Source: an uncultured Collinsella sp.
GTDB taxonomy: Bacteria; Actinomycetota; Coriobacteriia; Coriobacteriales; Coriobacteriaceae
Length of the DNA stretch: 6,343 bases
Reading direction: 5' to 3'
Assembly (NCBI GenBank): GCA_902478935.1
Contig: CABSMV010000106.1
Coordinates: forward strand, 1 to 6,343
Below, piece by piece: positions 1 through 5,573 of the stretch. How positions within the stretch are numbered: position 1 is the first letter of the stretch; every line of letters starts with the position of its first letter. The notes under the pieces are model-generated. The model saw only the letters and a program-made list of their open reading frames with translations. It was not told the origin of the DNA and did not search any database. The translations under genes were made by a program, and so were the position numbers.

Positions 1-62
1 ATTATGGGCGTCCAAGATTTGGGGCGCAGTTCATTCAAGGCCGAGGAGGGCTTCGTTGTCAT
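1..62 (-). CDS. Possible 5' end of an unidentified gene, cut by the window edge
   Basis: An ATG on the minus strand at 62-60 opens a frame of 20 codons that runs off the window without a stop, beginning MTTKPSSALNELRPK and continuing SWTPI. It lies 28 nt downstream of the biotin-ligase-like stop codon on the same strand, so it would be the next gene of the folate block. No clear Shine-Dalgarno sequence precedes it; only a weak AAAGA is visible. Twenty residues are too few to name a family, and no function is proposed. The frame of the upstream gene also stays open for 19 codons past its stop, so the choice of frame here is uncertain. Confidence 0.35.
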   Translation of the reverse strand, partial: MTTKPSSALNELRPKSWTPI

Positions 63-90
63 CGTTGTCTTTGAGCGCTGGCGCCTCGCG

Positions 91-792
91 TTATAGCCCG
101 CGAATGCGCACGGCCTCGGGTGGAAACTCCTGCTCGCCGGCATCGGTCTTGATGGTCGCGCGACCCCAGATGTCCAGGCCCGCGAACACGCCCACCGCGA
201 GCGGCAGGCCGTTGGGCGACACCGCCGCAACCTGGCGTCCCAGCAGCGGCACCATGTCGAAGTACTCGCCCAGCACGGGAGCCAGCGGCCCTGCGGCACC
301 CTGCGGCGTGTTGGCAACAACCGCCCAGGCGTCCACGCGAGCCAGCACGGCGGCGGCCAGCGCCTCGACCAGCGCTTCATCGGTCACATCCACGCCAAGC
401 TCACCCAGCGCCGCGCGCTCAATATCCACCGTCACGGCACCGAACATGCCTGCGGCACCGGCGCCACCGTTGACGGCGACGCGTGCAAACGACGTTTCAA
501 ACGTGGGCGCGCCGCACACAATATCGCTCGGCCACTGAATGCCCACCTTGCCGGCAAGGCCCAGCCCCGGTGCCGCAGCCGTTCCCACGAGCGCGTCCAT
601 CATGCCCATCGCGGCCACAAACGGCAGGCCGTGGAAGGCATGCATGTTCACGTCGGGGCGAACGACCAGCGAAAATACCAACGATGCGTCGCCGGCGCTC
701 CAGGCGCACCAACCCGCGGACTTGCCCTCGCGACCCGCATCGCGCGCCGCGTCGAGCTCGGTACCGGCGGCAACAGCGTTCATCTCAATCAT
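91..792 (-). CDS. Divergent biotin-protein ligase (BirA/LplA-fold) family protein, probably degenerate
   Basis: The 233-residue protein follows the layout of the biotin-protein ligase catalytic domain. A segment WCAWSAGDASLVFSLVVRP (28-46) matches the part after the family's GRGRRG loop. IQWPSDI (85-91) sits where the family has KWPNDI. The last 65 residues (GRQVAAV, AGLDIWGRATI, EAVRIRGL) look like the C-terminal SH3-like domain. Key residues are altered: the GRGRRG loop is reduced to AGREGKSAG, the Lys and Asn of KWPND are Gln and Ser, and the KxAGIL motif with the catalytic lysine is absent (APTFETSF at 95-102). The usual STN-containing N-terminus is also missing, and there is no DNA-binding domain. 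Activity as a biotin ligase is therefore doubtful. It could be a pseudoenzyme or a relative with another acyl substrate. The ATG directly abuts the folK stop (TAG then ATG, same frame), so translational coupling is likely. ATG 783 is an alternative start. Family assignment is moderately sure; function is not. Confidence 0.6.
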   Translation of the reverse strand: MIEMNAVAAGTELDAARDAGREGKSAGWCAWSAGDASLVFSLVVRPDVNMHAFHGLPFVAAMGMMDALVGTAAAPGLGLAGKVGIQWPSDIVCGAPTFETSFARVAVNGGAGAAGMFGAVTVDIERAALGELGVDVTDEALVEALAAAVLARVDAWAVVANTPQGAAGPLAPVLGEYFDMVPLLGRQVAAVSPNGLPLAVGVFAGLDIWGRATIKTDAGEQEFPPEAVRIRGL

Positions 793-2520
793 CTACATAC
801 GCCCCAATTCGCCCACGATATGGCCCACGCGATCCTCAGGCTCCTTGACCTCGACGCCGTTGTAGCGGAAGAACCGCGCCGGGTCGTGCATCAGATCCTC
901 GAGCGGCACCAGCACAAAGTCACGCTCGCCAATGAGCGGATGCGGCAGGCGCAGCTTCTTGCCGCCGTGGGTCTCGCCATCCATCCACAGCAGGTCCAGG
1001 TCGATGGTGCGCGGGCCGTTGACCTTGGCCTTCTTGGAGCGGTCGCGGCCCAGCTCGGCCTCGATCTTCATAAGCTCGTCGAGTAGCACCAGCGGCGCCA
1101 GCTCGGTCTTAATCTCGATGACGGCATTGGCAAAGGCGTCCTGGCGCGTCTCGTAGGCCGGTTCGCTCTCGTAGATGCGTGAGCAGTTGGACACGCAGGT
1201 GAGCGGGATTTCGGCGATCATGTCGCGTGCGGCGCGGATGTTGTCGCAACGATGCCCCAGGTTGGAGCCCACGGCCACAAACGCGCGACGCGGCTGCGGC
1301 TTAGCAACAGCCCAGTAACCGTTCAGGAACTGCGCAAAGCCCGCGACGTCGTGCACGCGCACAATGTTGGCACCGGCCTGGATAGCGCCCAGGCACACGC
1401 CGAACGTGGCGGCATCGCGCTCGGCGGCCTCGGTCACGCCCGAGACAGCGCCCACAAAGCGCTTGCGCGACACGGCGCACATGAGCGGGTAGCCCAGCGA
1501 CGCCATCTTGACGGTCTCGCGCTGGATGACGATATCCTCGTTGGCCGTCTTACCAAAGCCCGGGCCCGGATCGATGCAGATGCGGTCGCGCGACACGCCG
1601 GCGTGGATGAGCGCGCGGGCCTGATCGGACAGAAAGCCCATGACGCGGCGCATGATGGGCGCCGAATCAGGCAGGGTAAAGCGGCGAAGCTGCGAGGTGG
1701 GCACATAAGCCTCCTCGCGGCGGGCGCTGCGGCGCATCATGGCGGCCAGGTGATCGCTGGGCTCCGGCGAGGACTCAGGGTTCACGGCGGCCTCGGCGAC
1801 AGGGGCGGCCTCTTCGGCAGCCGGTGCCTCCTGCTTCTGCTCGTCCGTAGGCTCGGACGCGGGCTCCGGATCTCCAAACGGCAGCGAGGGCTGCACCACG
1901 CCACCCGGCAGCTTGGCCTCCGTCTTGGGCTCGCCCAGCAGCTTGCCACGGCGACGGCGGGCAGGCTTCTCCGCCTCGCGCGCGGCCTCAGCAGCTGCCT
2001 CGCGCGCCTTCTCGGCAACAAACGCCGCGGCAGAGGTATCAAGCTGCACCGTCGCGTGCGTACGAGCGGAAGCGGCGACCTCGCCGGCGTGCATCACGAT
2101 AACGCCGCAGGTGCTCGTCTTAACAAATTCGACCATCTTGGGGTCGGTGAATCCCGTCACGTCGTTGACGATCGAGGCGCCGCAGCGCACGGCCGCCTTG
2201 GCAACCGCCACGTGGCGCGTGTCAATCGAGACGATGGCGCCCTCTTTGGCCAGCGCGCGTACCACGGGCAGCACGCGGCGAGCCTCCTCGTCGGGGTTGA
2301 CCGGGGTAAAACCAGGGCGCGTGGACTCGCCGCCCACGTCGATGATGTCGGCGCCGGCGTCGAGCATCGCCAGGCCGTACTCGATGGCGGCATCCGGGTC
2401 GAAGTGCTCCCCGCCGTCGCTAAACGAATCGGGCGTCACGTTGAGGACGCCCATGATGCGCGGACGGTCAAAGCTGAGCTCGTACTTTCCGCACCGCCAT
2501 GTCTTACTATCGTTCGCCAT
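793..2520 (-). CDS. folP-folK: Bifunctional dihydropteroate synthase / HPPK (FolP-FolK fusion)
   Basis: This cytoplasmic folate-pathway enzyme is 575 residues long. The HPPK half pyrophosphorylates 6-hydroxymethyl-dihydropterin, and the DHPS half condenses the product with p-aminobenzoate, the sulfonamide-targeted step. DHPS motifs are all present: GVLNVTPDSFSDGG (24-37), DVGGESTRPG (61-70), SIDT (98-101), IVNDVTG (117-123), MH (143-144), DPGPGFGKT (317-325), SRKRF (351-355) and RVHDV (388-392). HPPK motifs follow: AVGSNLG (416-422), YESEPAY (450-456), LGRDR (490-494), GPRTIDLDLL (502-511), LPHPL (525-529) and ERDFVLVPL (532-540). Between the MH motif and the DPG loop lies an extra low-complexity insert of about 135 residues (150-285), rich in Ala, Glu, Pro and Arg. 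It makes the DHPS part about 405 residues, against the usual 270-280. The start at 2520 was chosen because GAGGAGG lies 6 nt upstream. An in-frame ATG at 2526 abuts that ribosome site, and the longer open frame to 2583 lacks one. The order DHPS then HPPK is the reverse of fungal HPPK-DHPS fusions. Assignment is very secure. Confidence 0.95.
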   Translation of the reverse strand: MANDSKTWRCGKYELSFDRPRIMGVLNVTPDSFSDGGEHFDPDAAIEYGLAMLDAGADIIDVGGESTRPGFTPVNPDEEARRVLPVVRALAKEGAIVSIDTRHVAVAKAAVRCGASIVNDVTGFTDPKMVEFVKTSTCGVIVMHAGEVAASARTHATVQLDTSAAAFVAEKAREAAAEAAREAEKPARRRRGKLLGEPKTEAKLPGGVVQPSLPFGDPEPASEPTDEQKQEAPAAEEAAPVAEAAVNPESSPEPSDHLAAMMRRSARREEAYVPTSQLRRFTLPDSAPIMRRVMGFLSDQARALIHAGVSRDRICIDPGPGFGKTANEDIVIQRETVKMASLGYPLMCAVSRKRFVGAVSGVTEAAERDAATFGVCLGAIQAGANIVRVHDVAGFAQFLNGYWAVAKPQPRRAFVAVGSNLGHRCDNIRAARDMIAEIPLTCVSNCSRIYESEPAYETRQDAFANAVIEIKTELAPLVLLDELMKIEAELGRDRSKKAKVNGPRTIDLDLLWMDGETHGGKKLRLPHPLIGERDFVLVPLEDLMHDPARFFRYNGVEVKEPEDRVGHIVGELGRM

Positions 2521-2526
2521 GAACAT

Positions 2527-2533
2527 CCTCCTC
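2527..2533 (-). promoter_or_regulatory. Ribosome binding site that fixes the folP-folK start
   Basis: The minus strand reads GAGGAGG here, then 6 nt, then ATG at 2520. The site favours the 575-residue product. The ATG at 2526-2524 directly touches the site, and the ATG at 2583 lies upstream of it. Confidence 0.75.
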
Positions 2534-2594
2534 AAATGCCCGCGCCGCCGCGCTCGGGCGCAGACGGCGGGGTCGCTTTGCAATCAGTCTTTCT

Positions 2595-2600
2595 ATTGTA
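2595..2600 (-). promoter_or_regulatory. Candidate -10 box for folP-folK
   Basis: TACAAT on the minus strand matches the TATAAT consensus at five of six positions. It lies in the 94-nt gap between the sir2-type gene and folP, about 75 nt upstream of the folP start. No convincing -35 hexamer is seen at 16-18 nt upstream, so folP may instead be read through from the sirtuin gene. A short GC-rich hairpin (CCGCCG at 2545-2550 with CGGCGG at 2565-2570) lies in the leader between this box and the ribosome site. Confidence 0.3.
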
Positions 2601-2614
2601 TCCGCGCACACGGG

Positions 2615-3367
2615 CTAGAACGCAAACGCGGCCGCGATGTCGCAAGAAATCAGCAGGTCGGCATTTGCATCCTGATCGGTGGGAGCAAGATTGCAAATGG
2701 CCAGCGTATCGCCGGTAAAGTAACGCGTAAGGCCCGCCGCCGGATACACCACGAGCGAGGTCCCGCCCACAATGAGGGCATCGGCCGCGGCGATGGCGGC
2801 AACGGCACCGGTCAGCACATGCTCGTCGAGCGGCTCCTCGTAGAGCACCACATCGGGCTTGATGCGCCCACCGCACGCAGGACACACGGGTACGCCCGCG
2901 GCGTCCTCGTGCTCGCGCGAGCAAATCCACTCGGCGCTATAGACCGCGCCGCACGACTGGCAAATGTTGCGATGGACCGATCCGTGCAGCTCGAACACGC
3001 GCTGCGAGCCGGCCATCTGATGCAGGCCGTCGATATTTTGCGTCACCACGGCATTTAGCTTACCGGCGCGCTCCAGCTCGGCCAGCTTGGTGTGGCAGCG
3101 GTTGGGCTTGGCGCCAAGCGCGATCATCTTGGTGCGGTAGAAGTCGAAGAACTCGGCCGGATGTGCCTCATAAAAGCTATGCGAGAGCATAGTCTCGGGC
3201 GGGTAGGCAAACTGCTGGTGATACAGGCCGTCCACGCTGCGGAAATCGGGGATGCCGCTCGCCGTGGAAACACCGGCGCCGCCAAAGAACACCACACGCT
3301 TGTGGGTACCGAACAGCTCCGCCAGTGCGGCGGAGGCCTGCTTGGGGTCCGATATTGCCTGCGTCAT
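2615..3367 (-). CDS. cobB: Sir2-family NAD-dependent protein deacylase (sirtuin), zinc-binding
   Basis: This 250-residue cytosolic enzyme removes acyl groups from lysines using NAD+, giving nicotinamide and O-acyl-ADP-ribose. The NAD-binding motif GAGVSTASGIPDFRS spans residues 30-44. TQNIDGLH (109-116) and the catalytic His128 in ELHGS are intact. Cys136/Cys139 and Cys162/Cys165 form a complete zinc-binding set. VVLYEE (173-178) stands where VVxFGE is usual, followed by GTSLVVYP (202-209) and the adenine-side Asn226. The length is normal for a bacterial sirtuin. The start at 3367 is preceded by GGAGG with 6-nt spacing. The open frame continues upstream to 3754, but that part is antisense to the exonuclease gene and is not credible. 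The gene lies upstream of folP on the same strand with a 94-nt gap, so cotranscription is possible. The precise acyl preference and any physiological partner cannot be read from sequence. The symbol is the generic bacterial name. Confidence 0.95.
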   Translation of the reverse strand: MTQAISDPKQASAALAELFGTHKRVVFFGGAGVSTASGIPDFRSVDGLYHQQFAYPPETMLSHSFYEAHPAEFFDFYRTKMIALGAKPNRCHTKLAELERAGKLNAVVTQNIDGLHQMAGSQRVFELHGSVHRNICQSCGAVYSAEWICSREHEDAAGVPVCPACGGRIKPDVVLYEEPLDEHVLTGAVAAIAAADALIVGGTSLVVYPAAGLTRYFTGDTLAICNLAPTDQDANADLLISCDIAAAFAF

Positions 3368-3502
3368 ATGAGTCCTCCGTCCTTGTTGGTCGGGCAGCGC
3401 CGGGCGACATCCAGGCATGCGGCCTTTGAGCCAGCACGCGCGGAGCCCACCCCGCCCCTGTTGCGCTAATCTTAAGCCTGCAAACCCCGTCGAAAGGACA
3501 CC
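3368..3502. promoter_or_regulatory. Divergent intergenic region between the sirtuin and exonuclease III genes
   Basis: This 135-bp non-coding gap separates two divergent genes and must hold their promoters unless transcription enters from outside. The only AT-rich patch is near 3467-3476, where TAATCT (plus strand) and TAAGAT (minus strand) are weak -10-like hexamers. Neither has a good -35 partner at normal spacing, so no precise promoter is called. AAAGGA at 3493-3498 is the probable ribosome site for the plus-strand gene. Confidence 0.35.
3374..3378 (-). promoter_or_regulatory. Ribosome binding site of the sirtuin gene
   Basis: GGAGG on the minus strand, 6 nt before ATG 3367. It decides the start against the much longer upstream extension of the same open frame. 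Confidence 0.7.
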
Positions 3503-4321
3503 ATGCCTCAGACTTACACTTTCGCCTCGTGGAACGTCAACGGCCTGCGCGCCGTGCTCAAAAAGGACCCAAGCTTCATTCAAATCGCGCAGGAGCTCAA
3601 TGTCGATATCCTGGCGCTGCAGGAGACCAAGCTGCAGGAGGGGCAGGCTGATATCGACCTGCCCGGCTATCACCAAACCTGGAGCTACGCCGAGCGCAAA
3701 GGCTATTCGGGCACTGCGGTCTTTAGCCGCCAGGAACCGCTGCGCACACTGCACGCCGATGCGCTGCTACCCTACGCTAGCGAGGGCGAGACGGCAGAGC
3801 TCGTGGCGCAGGCCGCGACCGAGGGCCGCGTCTGCGCGCTCGAGTTCGACAAGTTTTGGTTTGTCGACGTCTATACGCCCAACGCCCAAAATGAGCTCGC
3901 GCGCATCGATGTGCGCATGGCCTGGGACGATGCCTATCGCGGCTTTTTGAGCGCGCTTGAGCACGAGACCGGCAAGCCTGTGGTGACCTGCGGCGACTTT
4001 AACGTGGCGCACGAAGAGATCGACCTTAAGAACCCCAAGTCCAACCGCGGTAACGCAGGCTTTTCGGACGAGGAGCGCGGTAAGTTTACCGAGCTCCTCG
4101 ACGCCGGTTTTACCGATACCTGGCGCGCGGCAAATCCCGACGTCGAGGGCGTCTACAGCTGGTGGAGCTATCGCTTTAATGCCCGCAAGAACAACGCCGG
4201 CTGGCGCATCGACTACTTCCTGGTGAGCGACGCAATCGCCGGCAATGTGCGCGACGCCGGCATCCGCGGCGGCATCTTTGGCAGTGACCACTGCCCCGTC
4301 ACCCTCACCCTAGAGCTCTAG
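3503..4321 (+). CDS. xth: Exodeoxyribonuclease III / AP endonuclease (Xth/ExoA family)
   Basis: This 272-residue base-excision-repair nuclease cuts the DNA backbone 5' of abasic sites and trims blocked 3' ends using Mg2+. Family motifs are complete: WNVNGLRA (10-17), LQETK with metal ligand Glu41 (39-43), YSGTAVF (68-74), VYTPNAQ (123-129), GDFNVAHEEIDL with Asp165 and Asn167 (164-175), GFSDEERGKF (186-195), SWWSYRFNARKNNAGWRIDY (219-238) and the terminal GSDHCPV with Asp262-His263 (260-266). Length and motif spacing are normal for single-domain members such as B. subtilis ExoA and the human APE1 core. ATG 3503 has AAAGGA 4 nt upstream. The gene stands alone on the plus strand, diverging from the sirtuin and converging on the ECF genes. 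The nearest intrinsic terminator begins about 140 nt past its stop. Family assignment is secure; the balance of AP-endonuclease to exonuclease activity is not visible. Confidence 0.96.
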   Translation: MPQTYTFASWNVNGLRAVLKKDPSFIQIAQELNVDILALQETKLQEGQADIDLPGYHQTWSYAERKGYSGTAVFSRQEPLRTLHADALLPYASEGETAELVAQAATEGRVCALEFDKFWFVDVYTPNAQNELARIDVRMAWDDAYRGFLSALEHETGKPVVTCGDFNVAHEEIDLKNPKSNRGNAGFSDEERGKFTELLDAGFTDTWRAANPDVEGVYSWWSYRFNARKNNAGWRIDYFLVSDAIAGNVRDAGIRGGIFGSDHCPVTLTLEL

Positions 4322-4324
4322 CCC

Positions 4325-4387
4325 CAACTGATCCCCTGGGGACGGAGGAAAAGGGGCCATTTTCACCTCGCGAGGGCATCCACACGG
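4325..4387. repeat. Diverged direct repeat, copy A
   Basis: Just after the exonuclease stop, the 19 nt at 4325-4343 match 4564-4582 at 16 of 19 positions; both centre on a cccc/gggg palindrome followed by ac. Weaker similarity continues through a GACGGA-plus-A-rich stretch to GAGGGC near 4375 (copy B: GAGGGC near 4621). It directly borders palindrome element 1. No coding potential is seen. Confidence 0.5.
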
Positions 4388-4561
4388 CCCGCTTGCCACG
4401 AAACTGGCCCATCTACTACGTTTAAGCCACTGCCCTCAACCACAGCGAACAACGCAAAAAGAAAACCGCAGGTAGAAAGCCTGCGGTTTTTCATAAAACG
4501 CGGTTGTGCTTGGGGGTGTCGGGCCAAACGTAGTAGATAGGCCGATTCCGTGGCGGGCGGG
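4388..4561. repeat. Palindromic element 1 (about 174 bp, imperfect long hairpin with terminator tip)
   Basis: Arms 4388-4423 and 4526-4561 are reverse complements at 30 of 36 positions; the perfect part includes AAACGTAGTAGAT at 4526-4538. Pairing about the same symmetry centre continues inside: 4433-4446 pairs with 4503-4516 with one mismatch and two G-T wobbles. The intrinsic terminator 4462-4490 sits almost exactly at the centre. The whole could therefore fold as one very long hairpin. The core AAAACCGCAGGTA recurs in element 2 at the same distance from the centre (12.5 nt). No transposase or clear target duplication was found. Confidence 0.65.
4462..4491. terminator. Bidirectional intrinsic terminator
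   Basis: The stem AAAACCGCAGG (4462-4472) pairs perfectly with CCTGCGGTTTT (4480-4490) around a 7-nt loop. A T run ends the plus-strand side, and the plus-strand A run (4456-4460 and 4462-4465) gives T runs on the minus strand. It lies between convergent genes and can end transcripts of the exonuclease gene (plus) and of the ECF genes (minus). Confidence 0.85.
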
Positions 4562-4563
4562 TT

Positions 4564-4625
4564 CAGCTGATTCCCCGGGGACGTCTGGAGACGGAAGAAA
4601 ACGGATCAATTTGGCTCTTGAGGGC
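4564..4625. repeat. Diverged direct repeat, copy B
   Basis: Same orientation as copy A. The 19-nt head (4564-4582) matches 4325-4343 at 16 of 19 positions. After a short insertion (GTCTGGAG), the GACGGA-plus-A-rich stretch and a GAGGGC near 4621 follow. Copies A and B bracket palindrome element 1. Function unknown. Confidence 0.5.
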
Positions 4626-4648
4626 CACGATGCCCGTCATATAAGCCG

Positions 4649-4816
4649 GCCATTCCAAAACTATGCCGGTTTACGGGGCTGAATCGCAAACCCCCAACCA
4701 TACGCAATTCCGAAATACTAAAACCGCAGGTAAACGGCTTGCTCTATTTCGAAAAAAGCCGGCATGGTCGGCCTGCGCCAATCTAGCCCCGTAAACCGGC
4801 ATAGTTTTGGAATGGC
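4649..4816. repeat. Palindromic element 2 (168 bp, perfect 32-bp inverted arms)
   Basis: Positions 4649-4680 and 4785-4816 are exact reverse complements over 32 nt; pairing stops abruptly on both sides. The 104-nt interior has its own nested stems: CGCAGG (4725-4730) with CCTGCG (4772-4777), and CGGCTT (4735-4740) with AAGCCG (4756-4761). On the minus strand the interior also contains GCCGGC followed by six T, a possible weak terminator for the ECF genes. Interior 4691-4734 aligns without gaps to 4433-4476 of element 1 at 31 of 44 positions. It resembles a MITE or REP-like element, but no target duplication is visible and no transposase is present. Confidence 0.75.
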
Positions 4817-4855
4817 ACTTCGACAGTATTGATTCCCGCCCCGGCGCAACCAGCC

Positions 4856-5569
4856 CTACAGCCCGTATTTCACGACGACTCGGTTGATGCGGCGACACCA
4901 GGGCTTGTACAGGGCGGCCAAAAACACGCAGGTCGCGAGTCCGTGCGTGATATCAAACGGCACCGCCGTGGCAAGACGCGCCACGGCACCCGCCCACGTA
5001 AGCGGCTGAACAAAACCGATAATGTCGTACGCGTTGATCACCACGCCGTACAGCAGACCCGAAGCAAAGCCGTATGCCATCAGCGCCGGCATGCGCACGG
5101 TTCCATCCGCACGGTCGAACGCACCGGCATGCGCCAGCGCACCGCCAACATAGCCAACCAGGCCCCAGGCATACATCTGCCACGGCGTCCACATGCCCTG
5201 TCCAAAAAAGAAATTGCTGGTCAGCGCCGCCAGCGCGCCGACCATAAAGCCGTTACGCCGACCGAGCGTCGCCCCGGCGATAATGGCGATGGCACTCACG
5301 GGTTTAAAGTCGGGAATGGGGCCGAACAAGATGCGGCCCGCCGCGGCCAGCGCCGCCAACACCAGCGTGGGCATAATCTGGCGCAGGCCCGGGCGCGACG
5401 CCTCGTAGCCCGCAAAGAACAGCGCGAGCACGAGCGCCACCACGACAAGCATGGCAAGCGCCGCCTGCTCAACGCCTGCCAGCAACGCCGCGGCCATTAC
5501 CGCCGGCACCGCCAACAGCAGCGGAATCTCCAGTTTTGCAAGCAGGCGCAAGCCGCGATAATCCGCCAT
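4856..5569 (-). CDS. ECF transporter S-component-like integral membrane protein
   Basis: The protein has 237 residues and is strongly hydrophobic, with roughly six to eight candidate membrane segments (about 15-32, 36-53, 65-83, 89-103, 106-121, 130-147, 160-180 and 195-220) and a basic C-terminal tail. The central stretch DFKPVSAIAIIAG then RRNGF then SNFFFGQGMWTPWQM (roughly residues 87-132) is the kind of conserved block seen in energy-coupling-factor substrate-binding (S) subunits. The start at 5569 lies 4 nt after the ATPase stop (TGA, 4 nt, ATG), so the two are almost certainly one operon and translationally coupled; only a weak ribosome site is seen. With an ATPase and a T subunit it would import a vitamin or cofactor. 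The substrate cannot be read from sequence. Cobalamin is one guess, from recalled gene contexts of similar proteins, and is not shown here. No EcfT gene lies in the window, so it would be upstream or elsewhere. Confidence 0.8.
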   Translation of the reverse strand: MADYRGLRLLAKLEIPLLLAVPAVMAAALLAGVEQAALAMLVVVALVLALFFAGYEASRPGLRQIMPTLVLAALAAAGRILFGPIPDFKPVSAIAIIAGATLGRRNGFMVGALAALTSNFFFGQGMWTPWQMYAWGLVGYVGGALAHAGAFDRADGTVRMPALMAYGFASGLLYGVVINAYDIIGFVQPLTWAGAVARLATAVPFDITHGLATCVFLAALYKPWCRRINRVVVKYGL

Positions 5570-5573
5570 TCCA

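Noticed and set aside
1252..2718. Long plus-strand open frame (about 488 codons) opposite folP
   Set aside because: It is antisense to a gene with every DHPS motif intact and encodes a His/Arg/Gly/Ala-rich sequence with no recognisable domain, typical of high-GC shadow frames.
1913..3058. Plus-strand open frame spanning folP and the sirtuin gene
   Set aside because: It runs antisense across two well-supported genes and their intergenic region. Its composition is Ser/Thr/Ala/Arg-rich without motifs.
3368..3754. N-terminal extension of the sirtuin to 3754
   Set aside because: The extension is antisense to the exonuclease gene. A good ribosome site precedes ATG 3367, and the sirtuin motifs start at the normal distance from that Met.
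4640..4825. Target-site duplication around palindromic element 2
   Set aside because: The bases outside the arms (AAGCCG on the left, ACTTCG on the right) are not direct repeats of useful length, so transposition is not demonstrated.
4671..4898. Minus-strand open frame of 75 codons in the convergent intergenic region
   Set aside because: It starts inside the ECF S gene in another frame and ends inside palindromic element 2, with no ribosome site or family resemblance.
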